Of a stretch of DNA of 64,000 bases, positions 37,821-46,592 are shown in pieces (positions within the stretch are counted from its first letter, which is position 1; each line of letters starts with the position of its first letter). The stretch comes from Aestuariibacter sp. A3R04 (GTDB taxonomy: Bacteria > Pseudomonadota > Gammaproteobacteria > Enterobacterales > Alteromonadaceae), in contig NZ_JAHKQR010000016.1 of NCBI RefSeq assembly GCF_018860805.1, positions 372,001-436,000 of the forward strand, read 5' to 3'. Made by a program: the position numbers and the translations under genes. The notes below the pieces were generated by a model. The model was not told the origin of the DNA. It was given only the letters and a program-made list of their open reading frames with translations, and did not search any database.

Positions 37821-40304
37821 CTAAAACTCAAACTGATGCTGAGTCAATGAACTTTTAACGGTATCACTCATTTGCCAACACCCGTTCACGACATGTTCTT
37901 CCAGCCGTTTCCACAGGTCAACTTCGGGTATGGGAGCACTGATGAGGTACCCCTGGGCCTGGTGGCAGTGAAAAGCCCCTAGCTGGGCCAACTGTTCGGG
38001 CGTTTCAACGCCCTCAGCAATCACCGTTCTGCCTAAGCTGCGCACCAGAGAAATAGTAGACTGGACAATATTTTTATCATCGGCGTTGTCCAACATACCG
38101 CAGATAAAACTCTGGTCGATTTTGATGTAATCCACCGGCAGCGACTTTAAGTAACTCAGCGAAGAATAGCCCGTGCCAAAGTCGTCGATAGCGACCAAAC
38201 ACCCCATGTCTTGCAGCGCCTTGCACACGTCGATCGCAGAGTTGATGTCAGACACCAACGCCGTTTCGGTAAGCTCCAGCTCGACTTTTTCAGGAGCCAG
38301 TTCATAAAGCGACAATTGCTGGCTCAGAAAATGGGGCAACGTTGGATCCGAGAACTGCGCGGCCGACACATTGATGGCCATCTTTACATTGGGGTAACCA
38401 TTGGTGCTCAGCTCGTTTAAAATACGCAATGAGCGAGTCATTACCCAGTAATCCAGTTCCATCATAAATGGCGTACTTTCGAGCAGCGGAATGAACTCTC
38501 CGGGCGCGATAACACCTTTTACCGGATGCCGCCAGCGGATTAGGGCTTCAAACCCTTCAACCTTATTGGTTTGAATATCAATTTGTGGTTGCAGCGCCAG
38601 ACTAAACTGATTCTCCCTCAACGCCACCCGAGCTTCCCGCTCTAATTCAACTTTGCGCATCACCTTCACATTCATAGAAGCGTCGTAAAGCCTGAACGCC
38701 GCACCTTTCTGAGCTTTGGCTTCGTACATGGCAATATCAGCGTGTCGCAGCAGTTCAACAGCCTTAATATCCGGCTGGTTAGTCATGGCAACACCCACAC
38801 TGGTAGAGATATAAAAGGGCATACTGGCTATCTGAATGGGCCGGTTGAACACATCAATAAGTGACTGCGCCACACTTTCTACTTGAGATTTATCTTTTGC
38901 GTCGTCCAGCAACACCACAAACTCGTCGCCGCCAAACCGGGCTACGACATGTTTGTCACCCACCGCCCGCACAATGCGCTCAGCAGCAGCAGATAGCAAT
39001 TGGTCGCCGACGTCATGACCATGGCTGTCGTTTACCTTTTTAAAATCGTCCAAATCTAAAAAAAGCACCGCCGCCAACCCGCTGTTTTTGGTGGCAACAG
39101 CAATTTGCTTTTCTATTTGAAATGTCATCATTGTGCGGTTTGGCAAGCCTGTGAGGCCATCAAACATAGACATATTTTCCAACTGCGCATTCGACGCTGC
39201 CAGTTTGGAATCCTGTTCTTCCAGCCGCTTTGCCACATTTCTCGCCGTTTCCTCCAGCAAATCCAGTTCGTCGGGAAAGGTTTTGTCTTTCCACAAGCGA
39301 TGCCGGCCGTTAATAAGCGAAAATTCGTGATAGCGGTGCTCCGCCAGCAATGGCAATTGTTCTGATAACTGGATGAGTTTACGGCGATACTGTTGAATGA
39401 GTATAAGCAGAATAATGGTAAACAGCAGGAAGATACTCACTGCCGTGCCAATGACCATATTCTGATATTCCTCAACGGATGCAATACGCTCGGAGATATC
39501 CCGAACGAATAGTATGGCGTAATTAGTGCTTCCCGTTGTAGACATGGGCAGCAAACTTATCATCAAATCCCGTTTGTCCTGCCGCAGTAACGCACCACTC
39601 TCTACCATATCCCGGGTAGTGGTATACCCGGGAATTTTAGCTAAAAGACTATTCAGCAGATTGGCGTTGGTTTCAGATAAGCGGCTAACAATATTAAAGG
39701 CAATACCGTTGTCGTTTTCTACGCTCTCTACAACAGCAATTTTATATGCACTGGAAAACTGTGACAACGCCGCCAGTAATTCAGCGAAGTTTGAGCTAAG
39801 CACAAGTACAGCTACTCGTTGTCCGTCGATCATGATGGGCGCAGACAAATAGCGATAGCAACTGCCCGAACAACGCAAGTTGTCCTGAGGACGCATAGTG
39901 TCTCGGGTTAGGGATTCCATATTCGGCACAAAGGACGGCATACTGCCAGTTTCTCCCATGAGCAATTCCCCATCTGGACCAAACAACCACATATCGCTGA
40001 TCTGTAAACTTACTGACAAGGCGTCTTTGGATTCTTGCAACGCCATGGCCAGTTCATCTTCGGACAAGGTTTCCGTTTTTCCCCACCGGGAGAAGGTTTC
40101 TACCCATACCAGTAACCGAACGGTCAGCAGTTCTTCCATCAGGGCGAGCTGGCGTTGATTTTTAGACTGAAAGTCCTTGTGTTGTTGTTCGATACTGATT
40201 TGCGACTGGGCAATAAGCATCGCAGCAATGGCAATGGTGGCGGTTAACATCATTGCCGACACAACTGTGAGTAACTTGGTAGTAACCGATACGCTTACTT
40301 TCAT
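37821..40304 (-). CDS. Membrane GGDEF-EAL protein with periplasmic sensor domain
   Basis: The 827-residue protein has an N-terminal membrane helix (about 10-32), a large periplasmic sensor region (35-275, CHASE4- or CACHE-like), a second helix (about 283-305), a HAMP-like linker, a GGDEF domain and an EAL domain. GGDEF (RFGGDEF) is intact without an inhibitory RxxD. The EAL domain is intact too: GFEALIRW, ELTE, DDFGTG, EGVE. So it may make and break c-di-GMP, with the balance set by the sensor. It ends an operon one base after the porin-like gene; the periplasmic binding protein and porin upstream may feed its signal. Confidence 0.9.
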   Translation of the reverse strand: MKVSVSVTTKLLTVVSAMMLTATIAIAAMLIAQSQISIEQQHKDFQSKNQRQLALMEELLTVRLLVWVETFSRWGKTETLSEDELAMALQESKDALSVSLQISDMWLFGPDGELLMGETGSMPSFVPNMESLTRDTMRPQDNLRCSGSCYRYLSAPIMIDGQRVAVLVLSSNFAELLAALSQFSSAYKIAVVESVENDNGIAFNIVSRLSETNANLLNSLLAKIPGYTTTRDMVESGALLRQDKRDLMISLLPMSTTGSTNYAILFVRDISERIASVEEYQNMVIGTAVSIFLLFTIILLILIQQYRRKLIQLSEQLPLLAEHRYHEFSLINGRHRLWKDKTFPDELDLLEETARNVAKRLEEQDSKLAASNAQLENMSMFDGLTGLPNRTMMTFQIEKQIAVATKNSGLAAVLFLDLDDFKKVNDSHGHDVGDQLLSAAAERIVRAVGDKHVVARFGGDEFVVLLDDAKDKSQVESVAQSLIDVFNRPIQIASMPFYISTSVGVAMTNQPDIKAVELLRHADIAMYEAKAQKGAAFRLYDASMNVKVMRKVELEREARVALRENQFSLALQPQIDIQTNKVEGFEALIRWRHPVKGVIAPGEFIPLLESTPFMMELDYWVMTRSLRILNELSTNGYPNVKMAINVSAAQFSDPTLPHFLSQQLSLYELAPEKVELELTETALVSDINSAIDVCKALQDMGCLVAIDDFGTGYSSLSYLKSLPVDYIKIDQSFICGMLDNADDKNIVQSTISLVRSLGRTVIAEGVETPEQLAQLGAFHCHQAQGYLISAPIPEVDLWKRLEEHVVNGCWQMSDTVKSSLTQHQFEF

Positions 40305-40305
40305 A

Positions 40306-41484
40306 TTAGAACCAATACATAGCCTGCACTGCCCACATCCGCCAGTTTCTGTCGGTATTCGGACGGTTTAGCGAACTCGGTATACTGGTTAAGCGACCCG
40401 CTCCATTTACCCAATGATGCTCAACCTGAACCCGCCAATTTGGCTCAGGATCCCACTGAAAGCCCAGGGTGGTAGATTTCATAAAGCCGAAATAGTTTGG
40501 TATTACGCCGCCACTTCTTGCCTCCAGAGCATTGCCATTGCGGTCGTCGCGGTCGGCAAAGAAGAGGTCATATCTTAGCACTGCGCTATACTTTGAATTA
40601 AACATGTAACGCAACTGCCCGTATCCCCCTTCACCGTGTTGATCGACGTAGTAGTCGGGAGAGTAACCACCAAAATCCCGCTTGTGGTTGCGTTGTAACT
40701 CGGTGGTAAATTCCCAGTTCTCAGAAAAATACACGGCGGAAATCGTGTAAAGCTGTACCGAACGCCCGCCATCTACCAAGGTTTCGATTGGTGAAGCATT
40801 GTAGGAAAAGTCAGAATCCAGCCAACTCGCGCCAACCTGCCAATTGAGTGACGGCGGTTGCCAAAATACGCTCACTTGATGAACAAAATCTTGCTCTACA
40901 TCGCCCTGAGTAAACTGACCAAGGAGGGCTTTGGTTAAATAATTGCTCAGTGGCGCCTTGCCGTAACTCCAGTTAAAGCGAATACTACCGCTGTCTGCAG
41001 GTCGGCTGAACTGCAGCAAAATACCGTCACTACCCAAAGCGATATCTCTAAAGTTATCAAAGTAAATAGATTGAGGTAGCACCACCGTCGACCGGGTTTG
41101 AGGCACATCACGGGTAGCAGAATACAGCCAATGAGGACTTTTAAAACGACCGAGATGAGCGTGAACATTCCAGCTCCCTAACTCTGGCAGTGTCCAGTCT
41201 ACAAATAAATAGTCGATACGCTCTCCCTGTTCATAGCGGTTGCCGCCGTCGAGATACACGGCTTGCCCCACAATTGCTAGCGAGGAATTAATATCGTATC
41301 GCATATTGATACCGATTTCCGTGAGGTCAAAGTTTACGCTGTTGTTGTCAGTGATAAAATCACCATCAATAGATTGATTTACGCCTTGAGCAATAAACCC
41401 ATGCCAACTAAATGAGGATTCTGCCAAAGCTGACGAGGTTGAACACAGAAAGAGACTGGACATCAGTATCGCGTTAACATTCAT
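40306..41484 (-). CDS. Porin-like outer-membrane beta-barrel protein
   Basis: The 392-residue protein has a signal peptide (MSSLFLCSTSSALA), alternating aromatic and polar strands and a C-terminal Phe (QAMYWF), all typical of an outer-membrane barrel. I do not recognise a specific substrate; it resembles the porin-like genes often found beside GGDEF-EAL genes in Alteromonadales. It overlaps the upstream binding-protein gene by four bases and is one base from the GGDEF-EAL gene, so the three form one operon. Confidence 0.75.
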   Translation of the reverse strand: MNVNAILMSSLFLCSTSSALAESSFSWHGFIAQGVNQSIDGDFITDNNSVNFDLTEIGINMRYDINSSLAIVGQAVYLDGGNRYEQGERIDYLFVDWTLPELGSWNVHAHLGRFKSPHWLYSATRDVPQTRSTVVLPQSIYFDNFRDIALGSDGILLQFSRPADSGSIRFNWSYGKAPLSNYLTKALLGQFTQGDVEQDFVHQVSVFWQPPSLNWQVGASWLDSDFSYNASPIETLVDGGRSVQLYTISAVYFSENWEFTTELQRNHKRDFGGYSPDYYVDQHGEGGYGQLRYMFNSKYSAVLRYDLFFADRDDRNGNALEARSGGVIPNYFGFMKSTTLGFQWDPEPNWRVQVEHHWVNGAGRLTSIPSSLNRPNTDRNWRMWAVQAMYWF

Positions 41485-41948
41485 GGTATAACGACCTCGT
41501 GAACATTCACAGAAACAGCTTCTTCATAGATGTACCCTATGGCACCTGGGGTACTTGCTACCGCTTGTAAAAGCGCAGACTCTGATCCCACAGCTTCGGG
41601 CCTTTCCCCTTGCCCGGAGTAAATAATCTGATTCCAAAGCCGGTCGAGCTGATAGGGAAACATATTTAGCACCTGACGGCAAAACGCCTGATGAGCAGAA
41701 GTGTTGGAATCGAGCACAAAGACGGTGATTTTAGACCCGCCGCTCCAGTATTGTTTTCGTGCTGTGAATATTTCTCGCACTTCGGTGCGCATCAACGAAG
41801 TAACGTTAACGTCGTTATTCACAACCACTTTTACATTCTGTTGGGCGCTGGCGGCACAAGATACACTAAGAAGGCACCAAGCAACCAGAGCTTGAAGATA
41901 ATGTACGCTCCATCCTTTTCGGAAAGCTACCCAGGTGAACCTGATCAA
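41481..41948 (-). CDS. Small phosphate-binding (PstS-like) periplasmic protein
   Basis: The 155-residue protein has a hydrophobic signal (LVAWCLLSVSCAASA) and matches the short PstS-like family found outside pst operons: VREIFTARKQYWSGGSKI, FCRQVLNMFPYQLDRLWNQIIYSGQG and ASTPGAIGYIYE. The domain is shorter than true PstS, so ligand binding may differ. The start is a TTG with AGAGGTG upstream. It opens the operon with the porin-like and GGDEF-EAL genes and may supply a periplasmic signal to the latter. Confidence 0.8.
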   Translation of the reverse strand: MIRFTWVAFRKGWSVHYLQALVAWCLLSVSCAASAQQNVKVVVNNDVNVTSLMRTEVREIFTARKQYWSGGSKITVFVLDSNTSAHQAFCRQVLNMFPYQLDRLWNQIIYSGQGERPEAVGSESALLQAVASTPGAIGYIYEEAVSVNVHEVVIP

Positions 41949-42062
41949 ATGACACCTCTATCCTTAAAGAAACGTGCCTGTGCGAAAGATCTTTACGTTA
42001 AGTGTAGAGAATCAGGCCATTTTTGCTATTAAATCTTTAATGATACTGGCAGAGTAGAGGTT

Positions 42063-43082
42063 CTAAATTAACTGGTCAACCATTTCCACTACGTCGGCAG
42101 TTAAAATTTGCGACATAAGCGTACTTCCTTTGGCTCGGGTCCCCCAGGGTAACGTGTCCCATGATTTTCCGGTCTGCTCAGCAATACACGTATCGTAAAC
42201 CGACACCACGTTATTGAGATTATTATATGGTCCGGTTCGACGTGGGTTTGAATGTGCATACAGGCCAATCACCGGCGTGCCTGCTGCCGTTGCCATATGA
42301 ACCGGCCCTGTATCAGGGGCAATAACCAAGGCAGCTTCAGACAACACCGCCAACATTTCCTGCAACGATGTTTTACCTATTAGATCACGAGTTACCGCAC
42401 TGGTGTGGGCGTTTATGGAGACTGACAACGTCTGGTCAAGGGCACCGGGGCCGCCGGTAAGTACAACAGCATAGCCTTTTTGATGGATGTGGTCAGCCAC
42501 CTGGGCGTAGCGCTCAGGTAACCAATTGCGCTCAGCTTTACTGGCAGCAGGACTTATCACCACAAAAGGTCCGATTTCCGCTCTCAATTTACTGGCCAAA
42601 GCGCTGGCCTCCCGGGGGAGGGGAATATCCCATTGGGGAGTTTGCGAAGGCAAACCCAGAGCATCGCCAAAATCCATAAATCCATCTAAAACGTGCATGC
42701 TGCTTGCCGCTTTCACCCTTTTATTGGCAAATATCCAGTGTAGTTCTTTGCTTCTTGCCCAATCAAAACCAATGCGTTCCTTGGCTTTAATTACACGCGA
42801 AGCGAGGTTTGCACGTAACGCTACCTGCATCATCAGTAATGTATCAAAGTACTCGCCTTCCAGCGCCTCACGAAGATCTCTTACCGCCTGCTTGCCCTGC
42901 TTTTTATCAAACACGACAAACCGCACGCCGGTCATTCCTTTTAGTAACTGATACTCTATTTTACCAATAATCCAAGTAAGCTCAGCCTCTGGCCAATTGG
43001 TTTTTATCCGATGAACCAATGCTGCCGCATGGCATACATCGCCTATGGCAGATAACCTCATCAAACAAATCTTTTTCTTCAA
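42063..43082 (-). CDS. Glycosyltransferase family 9, LPS heptosyltransferase
   Basis: This GT-B glycosyltransferase has 339 residues and matches the heptosyltransferase family that adds heptose to the LPS inner core. RLSAIGDVCHA at the N-terminus, the SPAASKAERNWL motif and the C-terminal VIAPDTGPVHMATAAGTPVIGLYA are the hallmarks. It is probably WaaC-like or WaaF-like; I cannot tell which. It is divergent from kdkA, another inner-core gene, with a short gap, which supports an LPS-core role. Confidence 0.88.
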   Translation of the reverse strand: MKKKICLMRLSAIGDVCHAAALVHRIKTNWPEAELTWIIGKIEYQLLKGMTGVRFVVFDKKQGKQAVRDLREALEGEYFDTLLMMQVALRANLASRVIKAKERIGFDWARSKELHWIFANKRVKAASSMHVLDGFMDFGDALGLPSQTPQWDIPLPREASALASKLRAEIGPFVVISPAASKAERNWLPERYAQVADHIHQKGYAVVLTGGPGALDQTLSVSINAHTSAVTRDLIGKTSLQEMLAVLSEAALVIAPDTGPVHMATAAGTPVIGLYAHSNPRRTGPYNNLNNVVSVYDTCIAEQTGKSWDTLPWGTRAKGSTLMSQILTADVVEMVDQLI

Positions 43083-43153
43083 TACACACCTCTAAAGCTG
43101 AAAACTGTGAAATTTTCATTACAATGGCTAATTTACCACAAATACAAGTTACC

Positions 43154-43870
43154 ATGACCATTAAACAGGTTTTCATCAGCCCACGACACCACCTTCTTGT
43201 TGATAAGGGTAGATTCCCTGACGTCACGTTATCGTGGTTCTCGCCAGAGTACTGGCATGGTAAAAACGCTGTCACCGGCCAGGCCAAGGGCCGTGGTACA
43301 ACCCTGTTTGTGCGTGAAGGCGAACACGACCTAGTGCTGCGGCATTATAAGCGCGGCGGGTTACCTGGAAAGATATTGTCAGATCAGTACGTGTTTGCCG
43401 GTCTGGAGAACACCCGCCCTGTTAAAGAGTTTCGGTTACTTCACGCTATGGTACAAAAAGGCTTGAATGTTCCACAACCCGTTGCCGTGCACGTAGAACG
43501 CCGAGGGTTAATTTATCGCGGTGATTTAATTACTTCATTAATTCCGCAAAGTAGTGATTTACACGCGATGCTGTGTCGCGAACCGCTTTCGGCGCCACTT
43601 TGGCACGCCATAGGAAAAGCTGTTGGAAAAATGCAATCTGCCAACGTATTTCACCGCGATCTGAACGCGCGAAATATCATGATAGACAAGCAACACACTA
43701 TCTGGATTATTGATTTTGACCATTGTGAGTTTCGTGCCAACGGCCCGTGGAAACAGCGAAATGTGGAGCGTTTCCTTCGTTCGTTGAAAAAGGAAAAAGC
43801 GAAAGCTGCGACGTTTCACTGGAACAGCGACGACTGGTCTGCTTTTTTAGGCGGCCTGCGCGGGGAATAG
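43154..43870 (+). CDS. kdkA: 3-deoxy-D-manno-octulosonic acid (Kdo) kinase
   Basis: This small protein-kinase-like enzyme of 238 residues phosphorylates Kdo in the LPS inner core. The kinase core HRDLNARNIMID and IIDFDHC (catalytic and metal Asp) is clear, and LVLRHYKRGG holds the ATP-binding Lys region. I start at the ATG at 43154; ATG at 43124 would add ten residues. KdkA occurs in organisms with a single phosphorylated Kdo, such as Haemophilus and Vibrio. It lies upstream of coaD on the same strand. Confidence 0.92.
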   Translation: MTIKQVFISPRHHLLVDKGRFPDVTLSWFSPEYWHGKNAVTGQAKGRGTTLFVREGEHDLVLRHYKRGGLPGKILSDQYVFAGLENTRPVKEFRLLHAMVQKGLNVPQPVAVHVERRGLIYRGDLITSLIPQSSDLHAMLCREPLSAPLWHAIGKAVGKMQSANVFHRDLNARNIMIDKQHTIWIIDFDHCEFRANGPWKQRNVERFLRSLKKEKAKAATFHWNSDDWSAFLGGLRGE

Positions 43871-43877
43871 CTGTTGA

Positions 43878-44432
<555 letters not shown>

Positions 44433-44446
44433 TTAAATACCGAAGC

Positions 44447-45256
44447 TCAGCGCTGACATTCGGGGCAAAAAAACGTATTTCTTTGCCCTATTACCACGCT
44501 TTTTATTTCTGTATCGCACACCTCACAGGGCTCGCCGCTGCGGCCATAGACCCGAAGATGCTGTGCAAAGTAGCCGGGGCTGCCATCGCTTTGTGCAAAA
44601 TCTTTCAGTGTGGTTCCGCCTTGGGCAATGGCCTTTTCCAGAACGGTTTTGATTGTTTGGGTAAGCATCTGATAACGCTTTGCACTTACCCGGCCTGCAG
44701 CTCGCCTGGGGTCAATGCCCGCCATAAACAAGGCTTCATTGGCGTAGATATTCCCTACCCCCACAACCACGTCGTTATCCATAATGAAGGTTTTTACCGG
44801 GCTCTTTTTACCTTTTGCTAACGTGATCAACCGCTGTGGAGTAAAATCGCTTGTAAGGGGTTCTGGCCCCAATTTTGATAATAATGGCAACAGGACGTCA
44901 TTAGGTTGCCACAAACACGCTCCAAAACGCCTCGGATCGTTGTAGCGCAAACACTTACCGTTGCTAAGTACAATGTCCACGTGATCGTGCTTAACCGGTG
45001 GGTGTTGCGCGTCAATCACCCGCAACTTCCCAGACATCCCCAAATGCAAGACAATGTCGCCAATACCGACATTTATCAACAGGTACTTGGCCCGGCGCCG
45101 AATGTGCTGAATTGTTCTTCCACACGCTTGTTGCAATGTATCAGGCACCGGCCAGCGCAAACGCACATCGCGCACAATAATATTGGTAATGGTTTGACCT
45201 TGCAGCCAGGGGGTGATCCCTAACCGGCTTACCTCAACTTCAGGCAACTCAGGCAT
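44447..45256 (-). CDS. mutM: Formamidopyrimidine-DNA glycosylase (8-oxoguanine repair)
   Basis: This 269-residue base-excision enzyme removes 8-oxoguanine and nicks the DNA. The start PELPEVE gives the catalytic N-terminal Pro and Glu, and the C-terminus has a complete Cys4 zinc finger (CEVC and CPEC). RRAKYLLI carries the conserved Lys. It is the second part of the rpmB-rpmG-hypothetical-mutM strand. Confidence 0.96.
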   Translation of the reverse strand: MPELPEVEVSRLGITPWLQGQTITNIIVRDVRLRWPVPDTLQQACGRTIQHIRRRAKYLLINVGIGDIVLHLGMSGKLRVIDAQHPPVKHDHVDIVLSNGKCLRYNDPRRFGACLWQPNDVLLPLLSKLGPEPLTSDFTPQRLITLAKGKKSPVKTFIMDNDVVVGVGNIYANEALFMAGIDPRRAAGRVSAKRYQMLTQTIKTVLEKAIAQGGTTLKDFAQSDGSPGYFAQHLRVYGRSGEPCEVCDTEIKSVVIGQRNTFFCPECQR

Positions 45257-45271
45257 GATGTCTCCGATGTG

Positions 45272-45730
45272 TTATTGATACCAGGGCAATAGAGAGGTAA
45301 GTGTTGTGTTACTGAGCTCATACCAGGTATTTTCAACCCTGACGTATGTCACGCCCTCCACGGGATAAAACGCGTACACCTGACCGTCCGATTGCCCTGC
45401 TAACCAAACCACAGTCACCAACGGTTCACCAGTGATTCCTATCGGCTCGCCTGTAGACGACAACATACCCTCTCGCCATGCCGTAATTTGCTCTTCTGGC
45501 GTAACTTCCATTTCCCCATCAACAGTGATCTGGCGCCATCCACGGCCACTTCTCACCAGCTGGCTTTCTCCTTGCTCTACTTTGAGCACGTGGGCGTTTT
45601 CAGGTAACAGCGGCCTGAGAACAGACGGTGATTCGACCGGAAGAAATTTATCTATATTAAATAACGCAATCATAATTAACATGGCGAAGATCACCACGTT
45701 ATTCATTGCCCGTTGAGACATTAAAGCCAT
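45272..45730 (-). CDS. Small membrane-anchored protein of unknown function
   Basis: I do not recognise a named family. The 152-residue protein has an N-terminal membrane anchor (NNVVIFAMLIMIALFN, about 10-25) and a soluble domain that would face the periplasm. Patterns such as VTPEEQITAWREGMLS and GQVYAFYPVEG give no clear function. It sits 15 bases upstream of mutM and downstream of rpmG, so it is probably co-transcribed with mutM. Confidence 0.75.
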   Translation of the reverse strand: MALMSQRAMNNVVIFAMLIMIALFNIDKFLPVESPSVLRPLLPENAHVLKVEQGESQLVRSGRGWRQITVDGEMEVTPEEQITAWREGMLSSTGEPIGITGEPLVTVVWLAGQSDGQVYAFYPVEGVTYVRVENTWYELSNTTLTSLLPWYQ

Positions 45731-45818
45731 AACCTAACTCACTTTACGGAATAACACTGTTGAAGATGAACTTGGTAAAACAGTAAGTAACAAGATAAAC
45801 CCAGGCAGGCCTAAACGC

Positions 45819-45844
45819 AAAAAACCCAGCATAGGCTGGGTTTT
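45819..45844 (-). terminator. Terminator of rpmB-rpmG
   Basis: Minus-strand AAAACCCAGCC-TATG-CTGGGTTTT, a stem of CCCAGC/GCTGGG followed by T5 or more, 24 bases after rpmG. The A-rich left flank could also let it work on the other strand. Confidence 0.85.
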
Positions 45845-45867
45845 CGTGGAGACAAAAGCAAGTTTTA

Positions 45868-46023
45868 TTACTTGATTTTTGCCTCTTTGAACATAACGTG
45901 CTTACGCACAACGGGATCGTATTTTTTGATCTCCATTTTGCCAGGCATGTTACGCTTGTTCTTGTCAGTGGTGTAGAAAAACCCAGTACCTGCAGAAGAA
46001 ACTAATTTAATTTTATCACGCAT
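45868..46023 (-). CDS. rpmG: 50S ribosomal protein L33
   Basis: The 51-residue protein begins [19 protein letters not shown] and ends [11 protein letters not shown], a full match to bacterial L33 of the Cys-free type. It follows rpmB by 11 bases and shares its promoter. It is part of the 50S subunit near the E site. Confidence 0.97.
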   Translation of the reverse strand: MRDKIKLVSSAGTGFFYTTDKNKRNMPGKMEIKKYDPVVRKHVMFKEAKIK

Positions 46024-46034
46024 TGTCGGATTCC

Positions 46035-46271
46035 TTAGATTTTCTCACCACGGGCACGCATGTCAGTTAATACTGCATCAATGCCTTTTTTGTCTATGAT
46101 ACGCATGCCTTTAGCAGACAGACGCAGCTTAACGAAGCGGTTTTCGCTCTCAACCCAAAAACGGTGAGATTGAAGGTTTGGCAAAAAGCGACGACGAGTC
46201 GCATTGCGCGCGTGCGAACGGTTATTACCAACCGCTGGACGCTTACCAGTAACTTGGCATACTCTTGACAT
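46035..46271 (-). CDS. rpmB: 50S ribosomal protein L28
   Basis: The 78-residue protein begins [20 protein letters not shown] and ends MRARGEKI, typical of gammaproteobacterial L28. An in-frame extension back to 46400 has no family similarity, so the ATG at 46271 is the start. It is first in the rpmB-rpmG operon. Confidence 0.97.
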   Translation of the reverse strand: MSRVCQVTGKRPAVGNNRSHARNATRRRFLPNLQSHRFWVESENRFVKLRLSAKGMRIIDKKGIDAVLTDMRARGEKI

Positions 46272-46371
46272 TGTATTTGTCTCCAGAACTACAAAACTGT
46301 CGCGCCAATCGATCCCACCTAATAAGTCTTCTGGGTCAGTTGACGATATTACGATAAATAAGAGGGCGCAT

Positions 46372-46400
46372 TTTATACAGCAAACACAGGCGAATTTCAA
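46372..46400 (-). promoter_or_regulatory. Promoter of rpmB-rpmG
   Basis: On the minus strand TTGAAA (46395-46400) and TATAAA (46372-46377) lie 17 bases apart, followed by a GC-rich discriminator (ATGCGCCC). This is what one expects for a ribosomal protein operon. Confidence 0.78.
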
Positions 46401-46537
46401 TAAAAAAGGCCAAAAAACCTTTTTTACGTCGCAATATTTTTTACTTAACGCTCACTTTTACATGCTTCGGCAGAAAAAAATTCTCTGGCCGCGCACAATC
46501 GGGGGCGCATGATAGCACCTAAAATCGTCGGTGTAAC

Positions 46538-46592
46538 GATCTGATCGCAGATCTTTTACCCAAAGATCTGGATCAATCATAAAAAGACGATC
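46538..46592. repeat. GATC-rich cluster at the 3' end of the yjb operon
   Basis: Six GATC sites fall within 55 bases (46538, 46543, 46550, 46565, 46571, 46589). The first three are inside the palindrome GATCTGATCGCAGATC (46538-46553). The 10-mer ACGATCTGAT at 46536 recurs at 50672 upstream of yjbE. The last ones lie in the final codons of yjbH. Confidence 0.65.
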
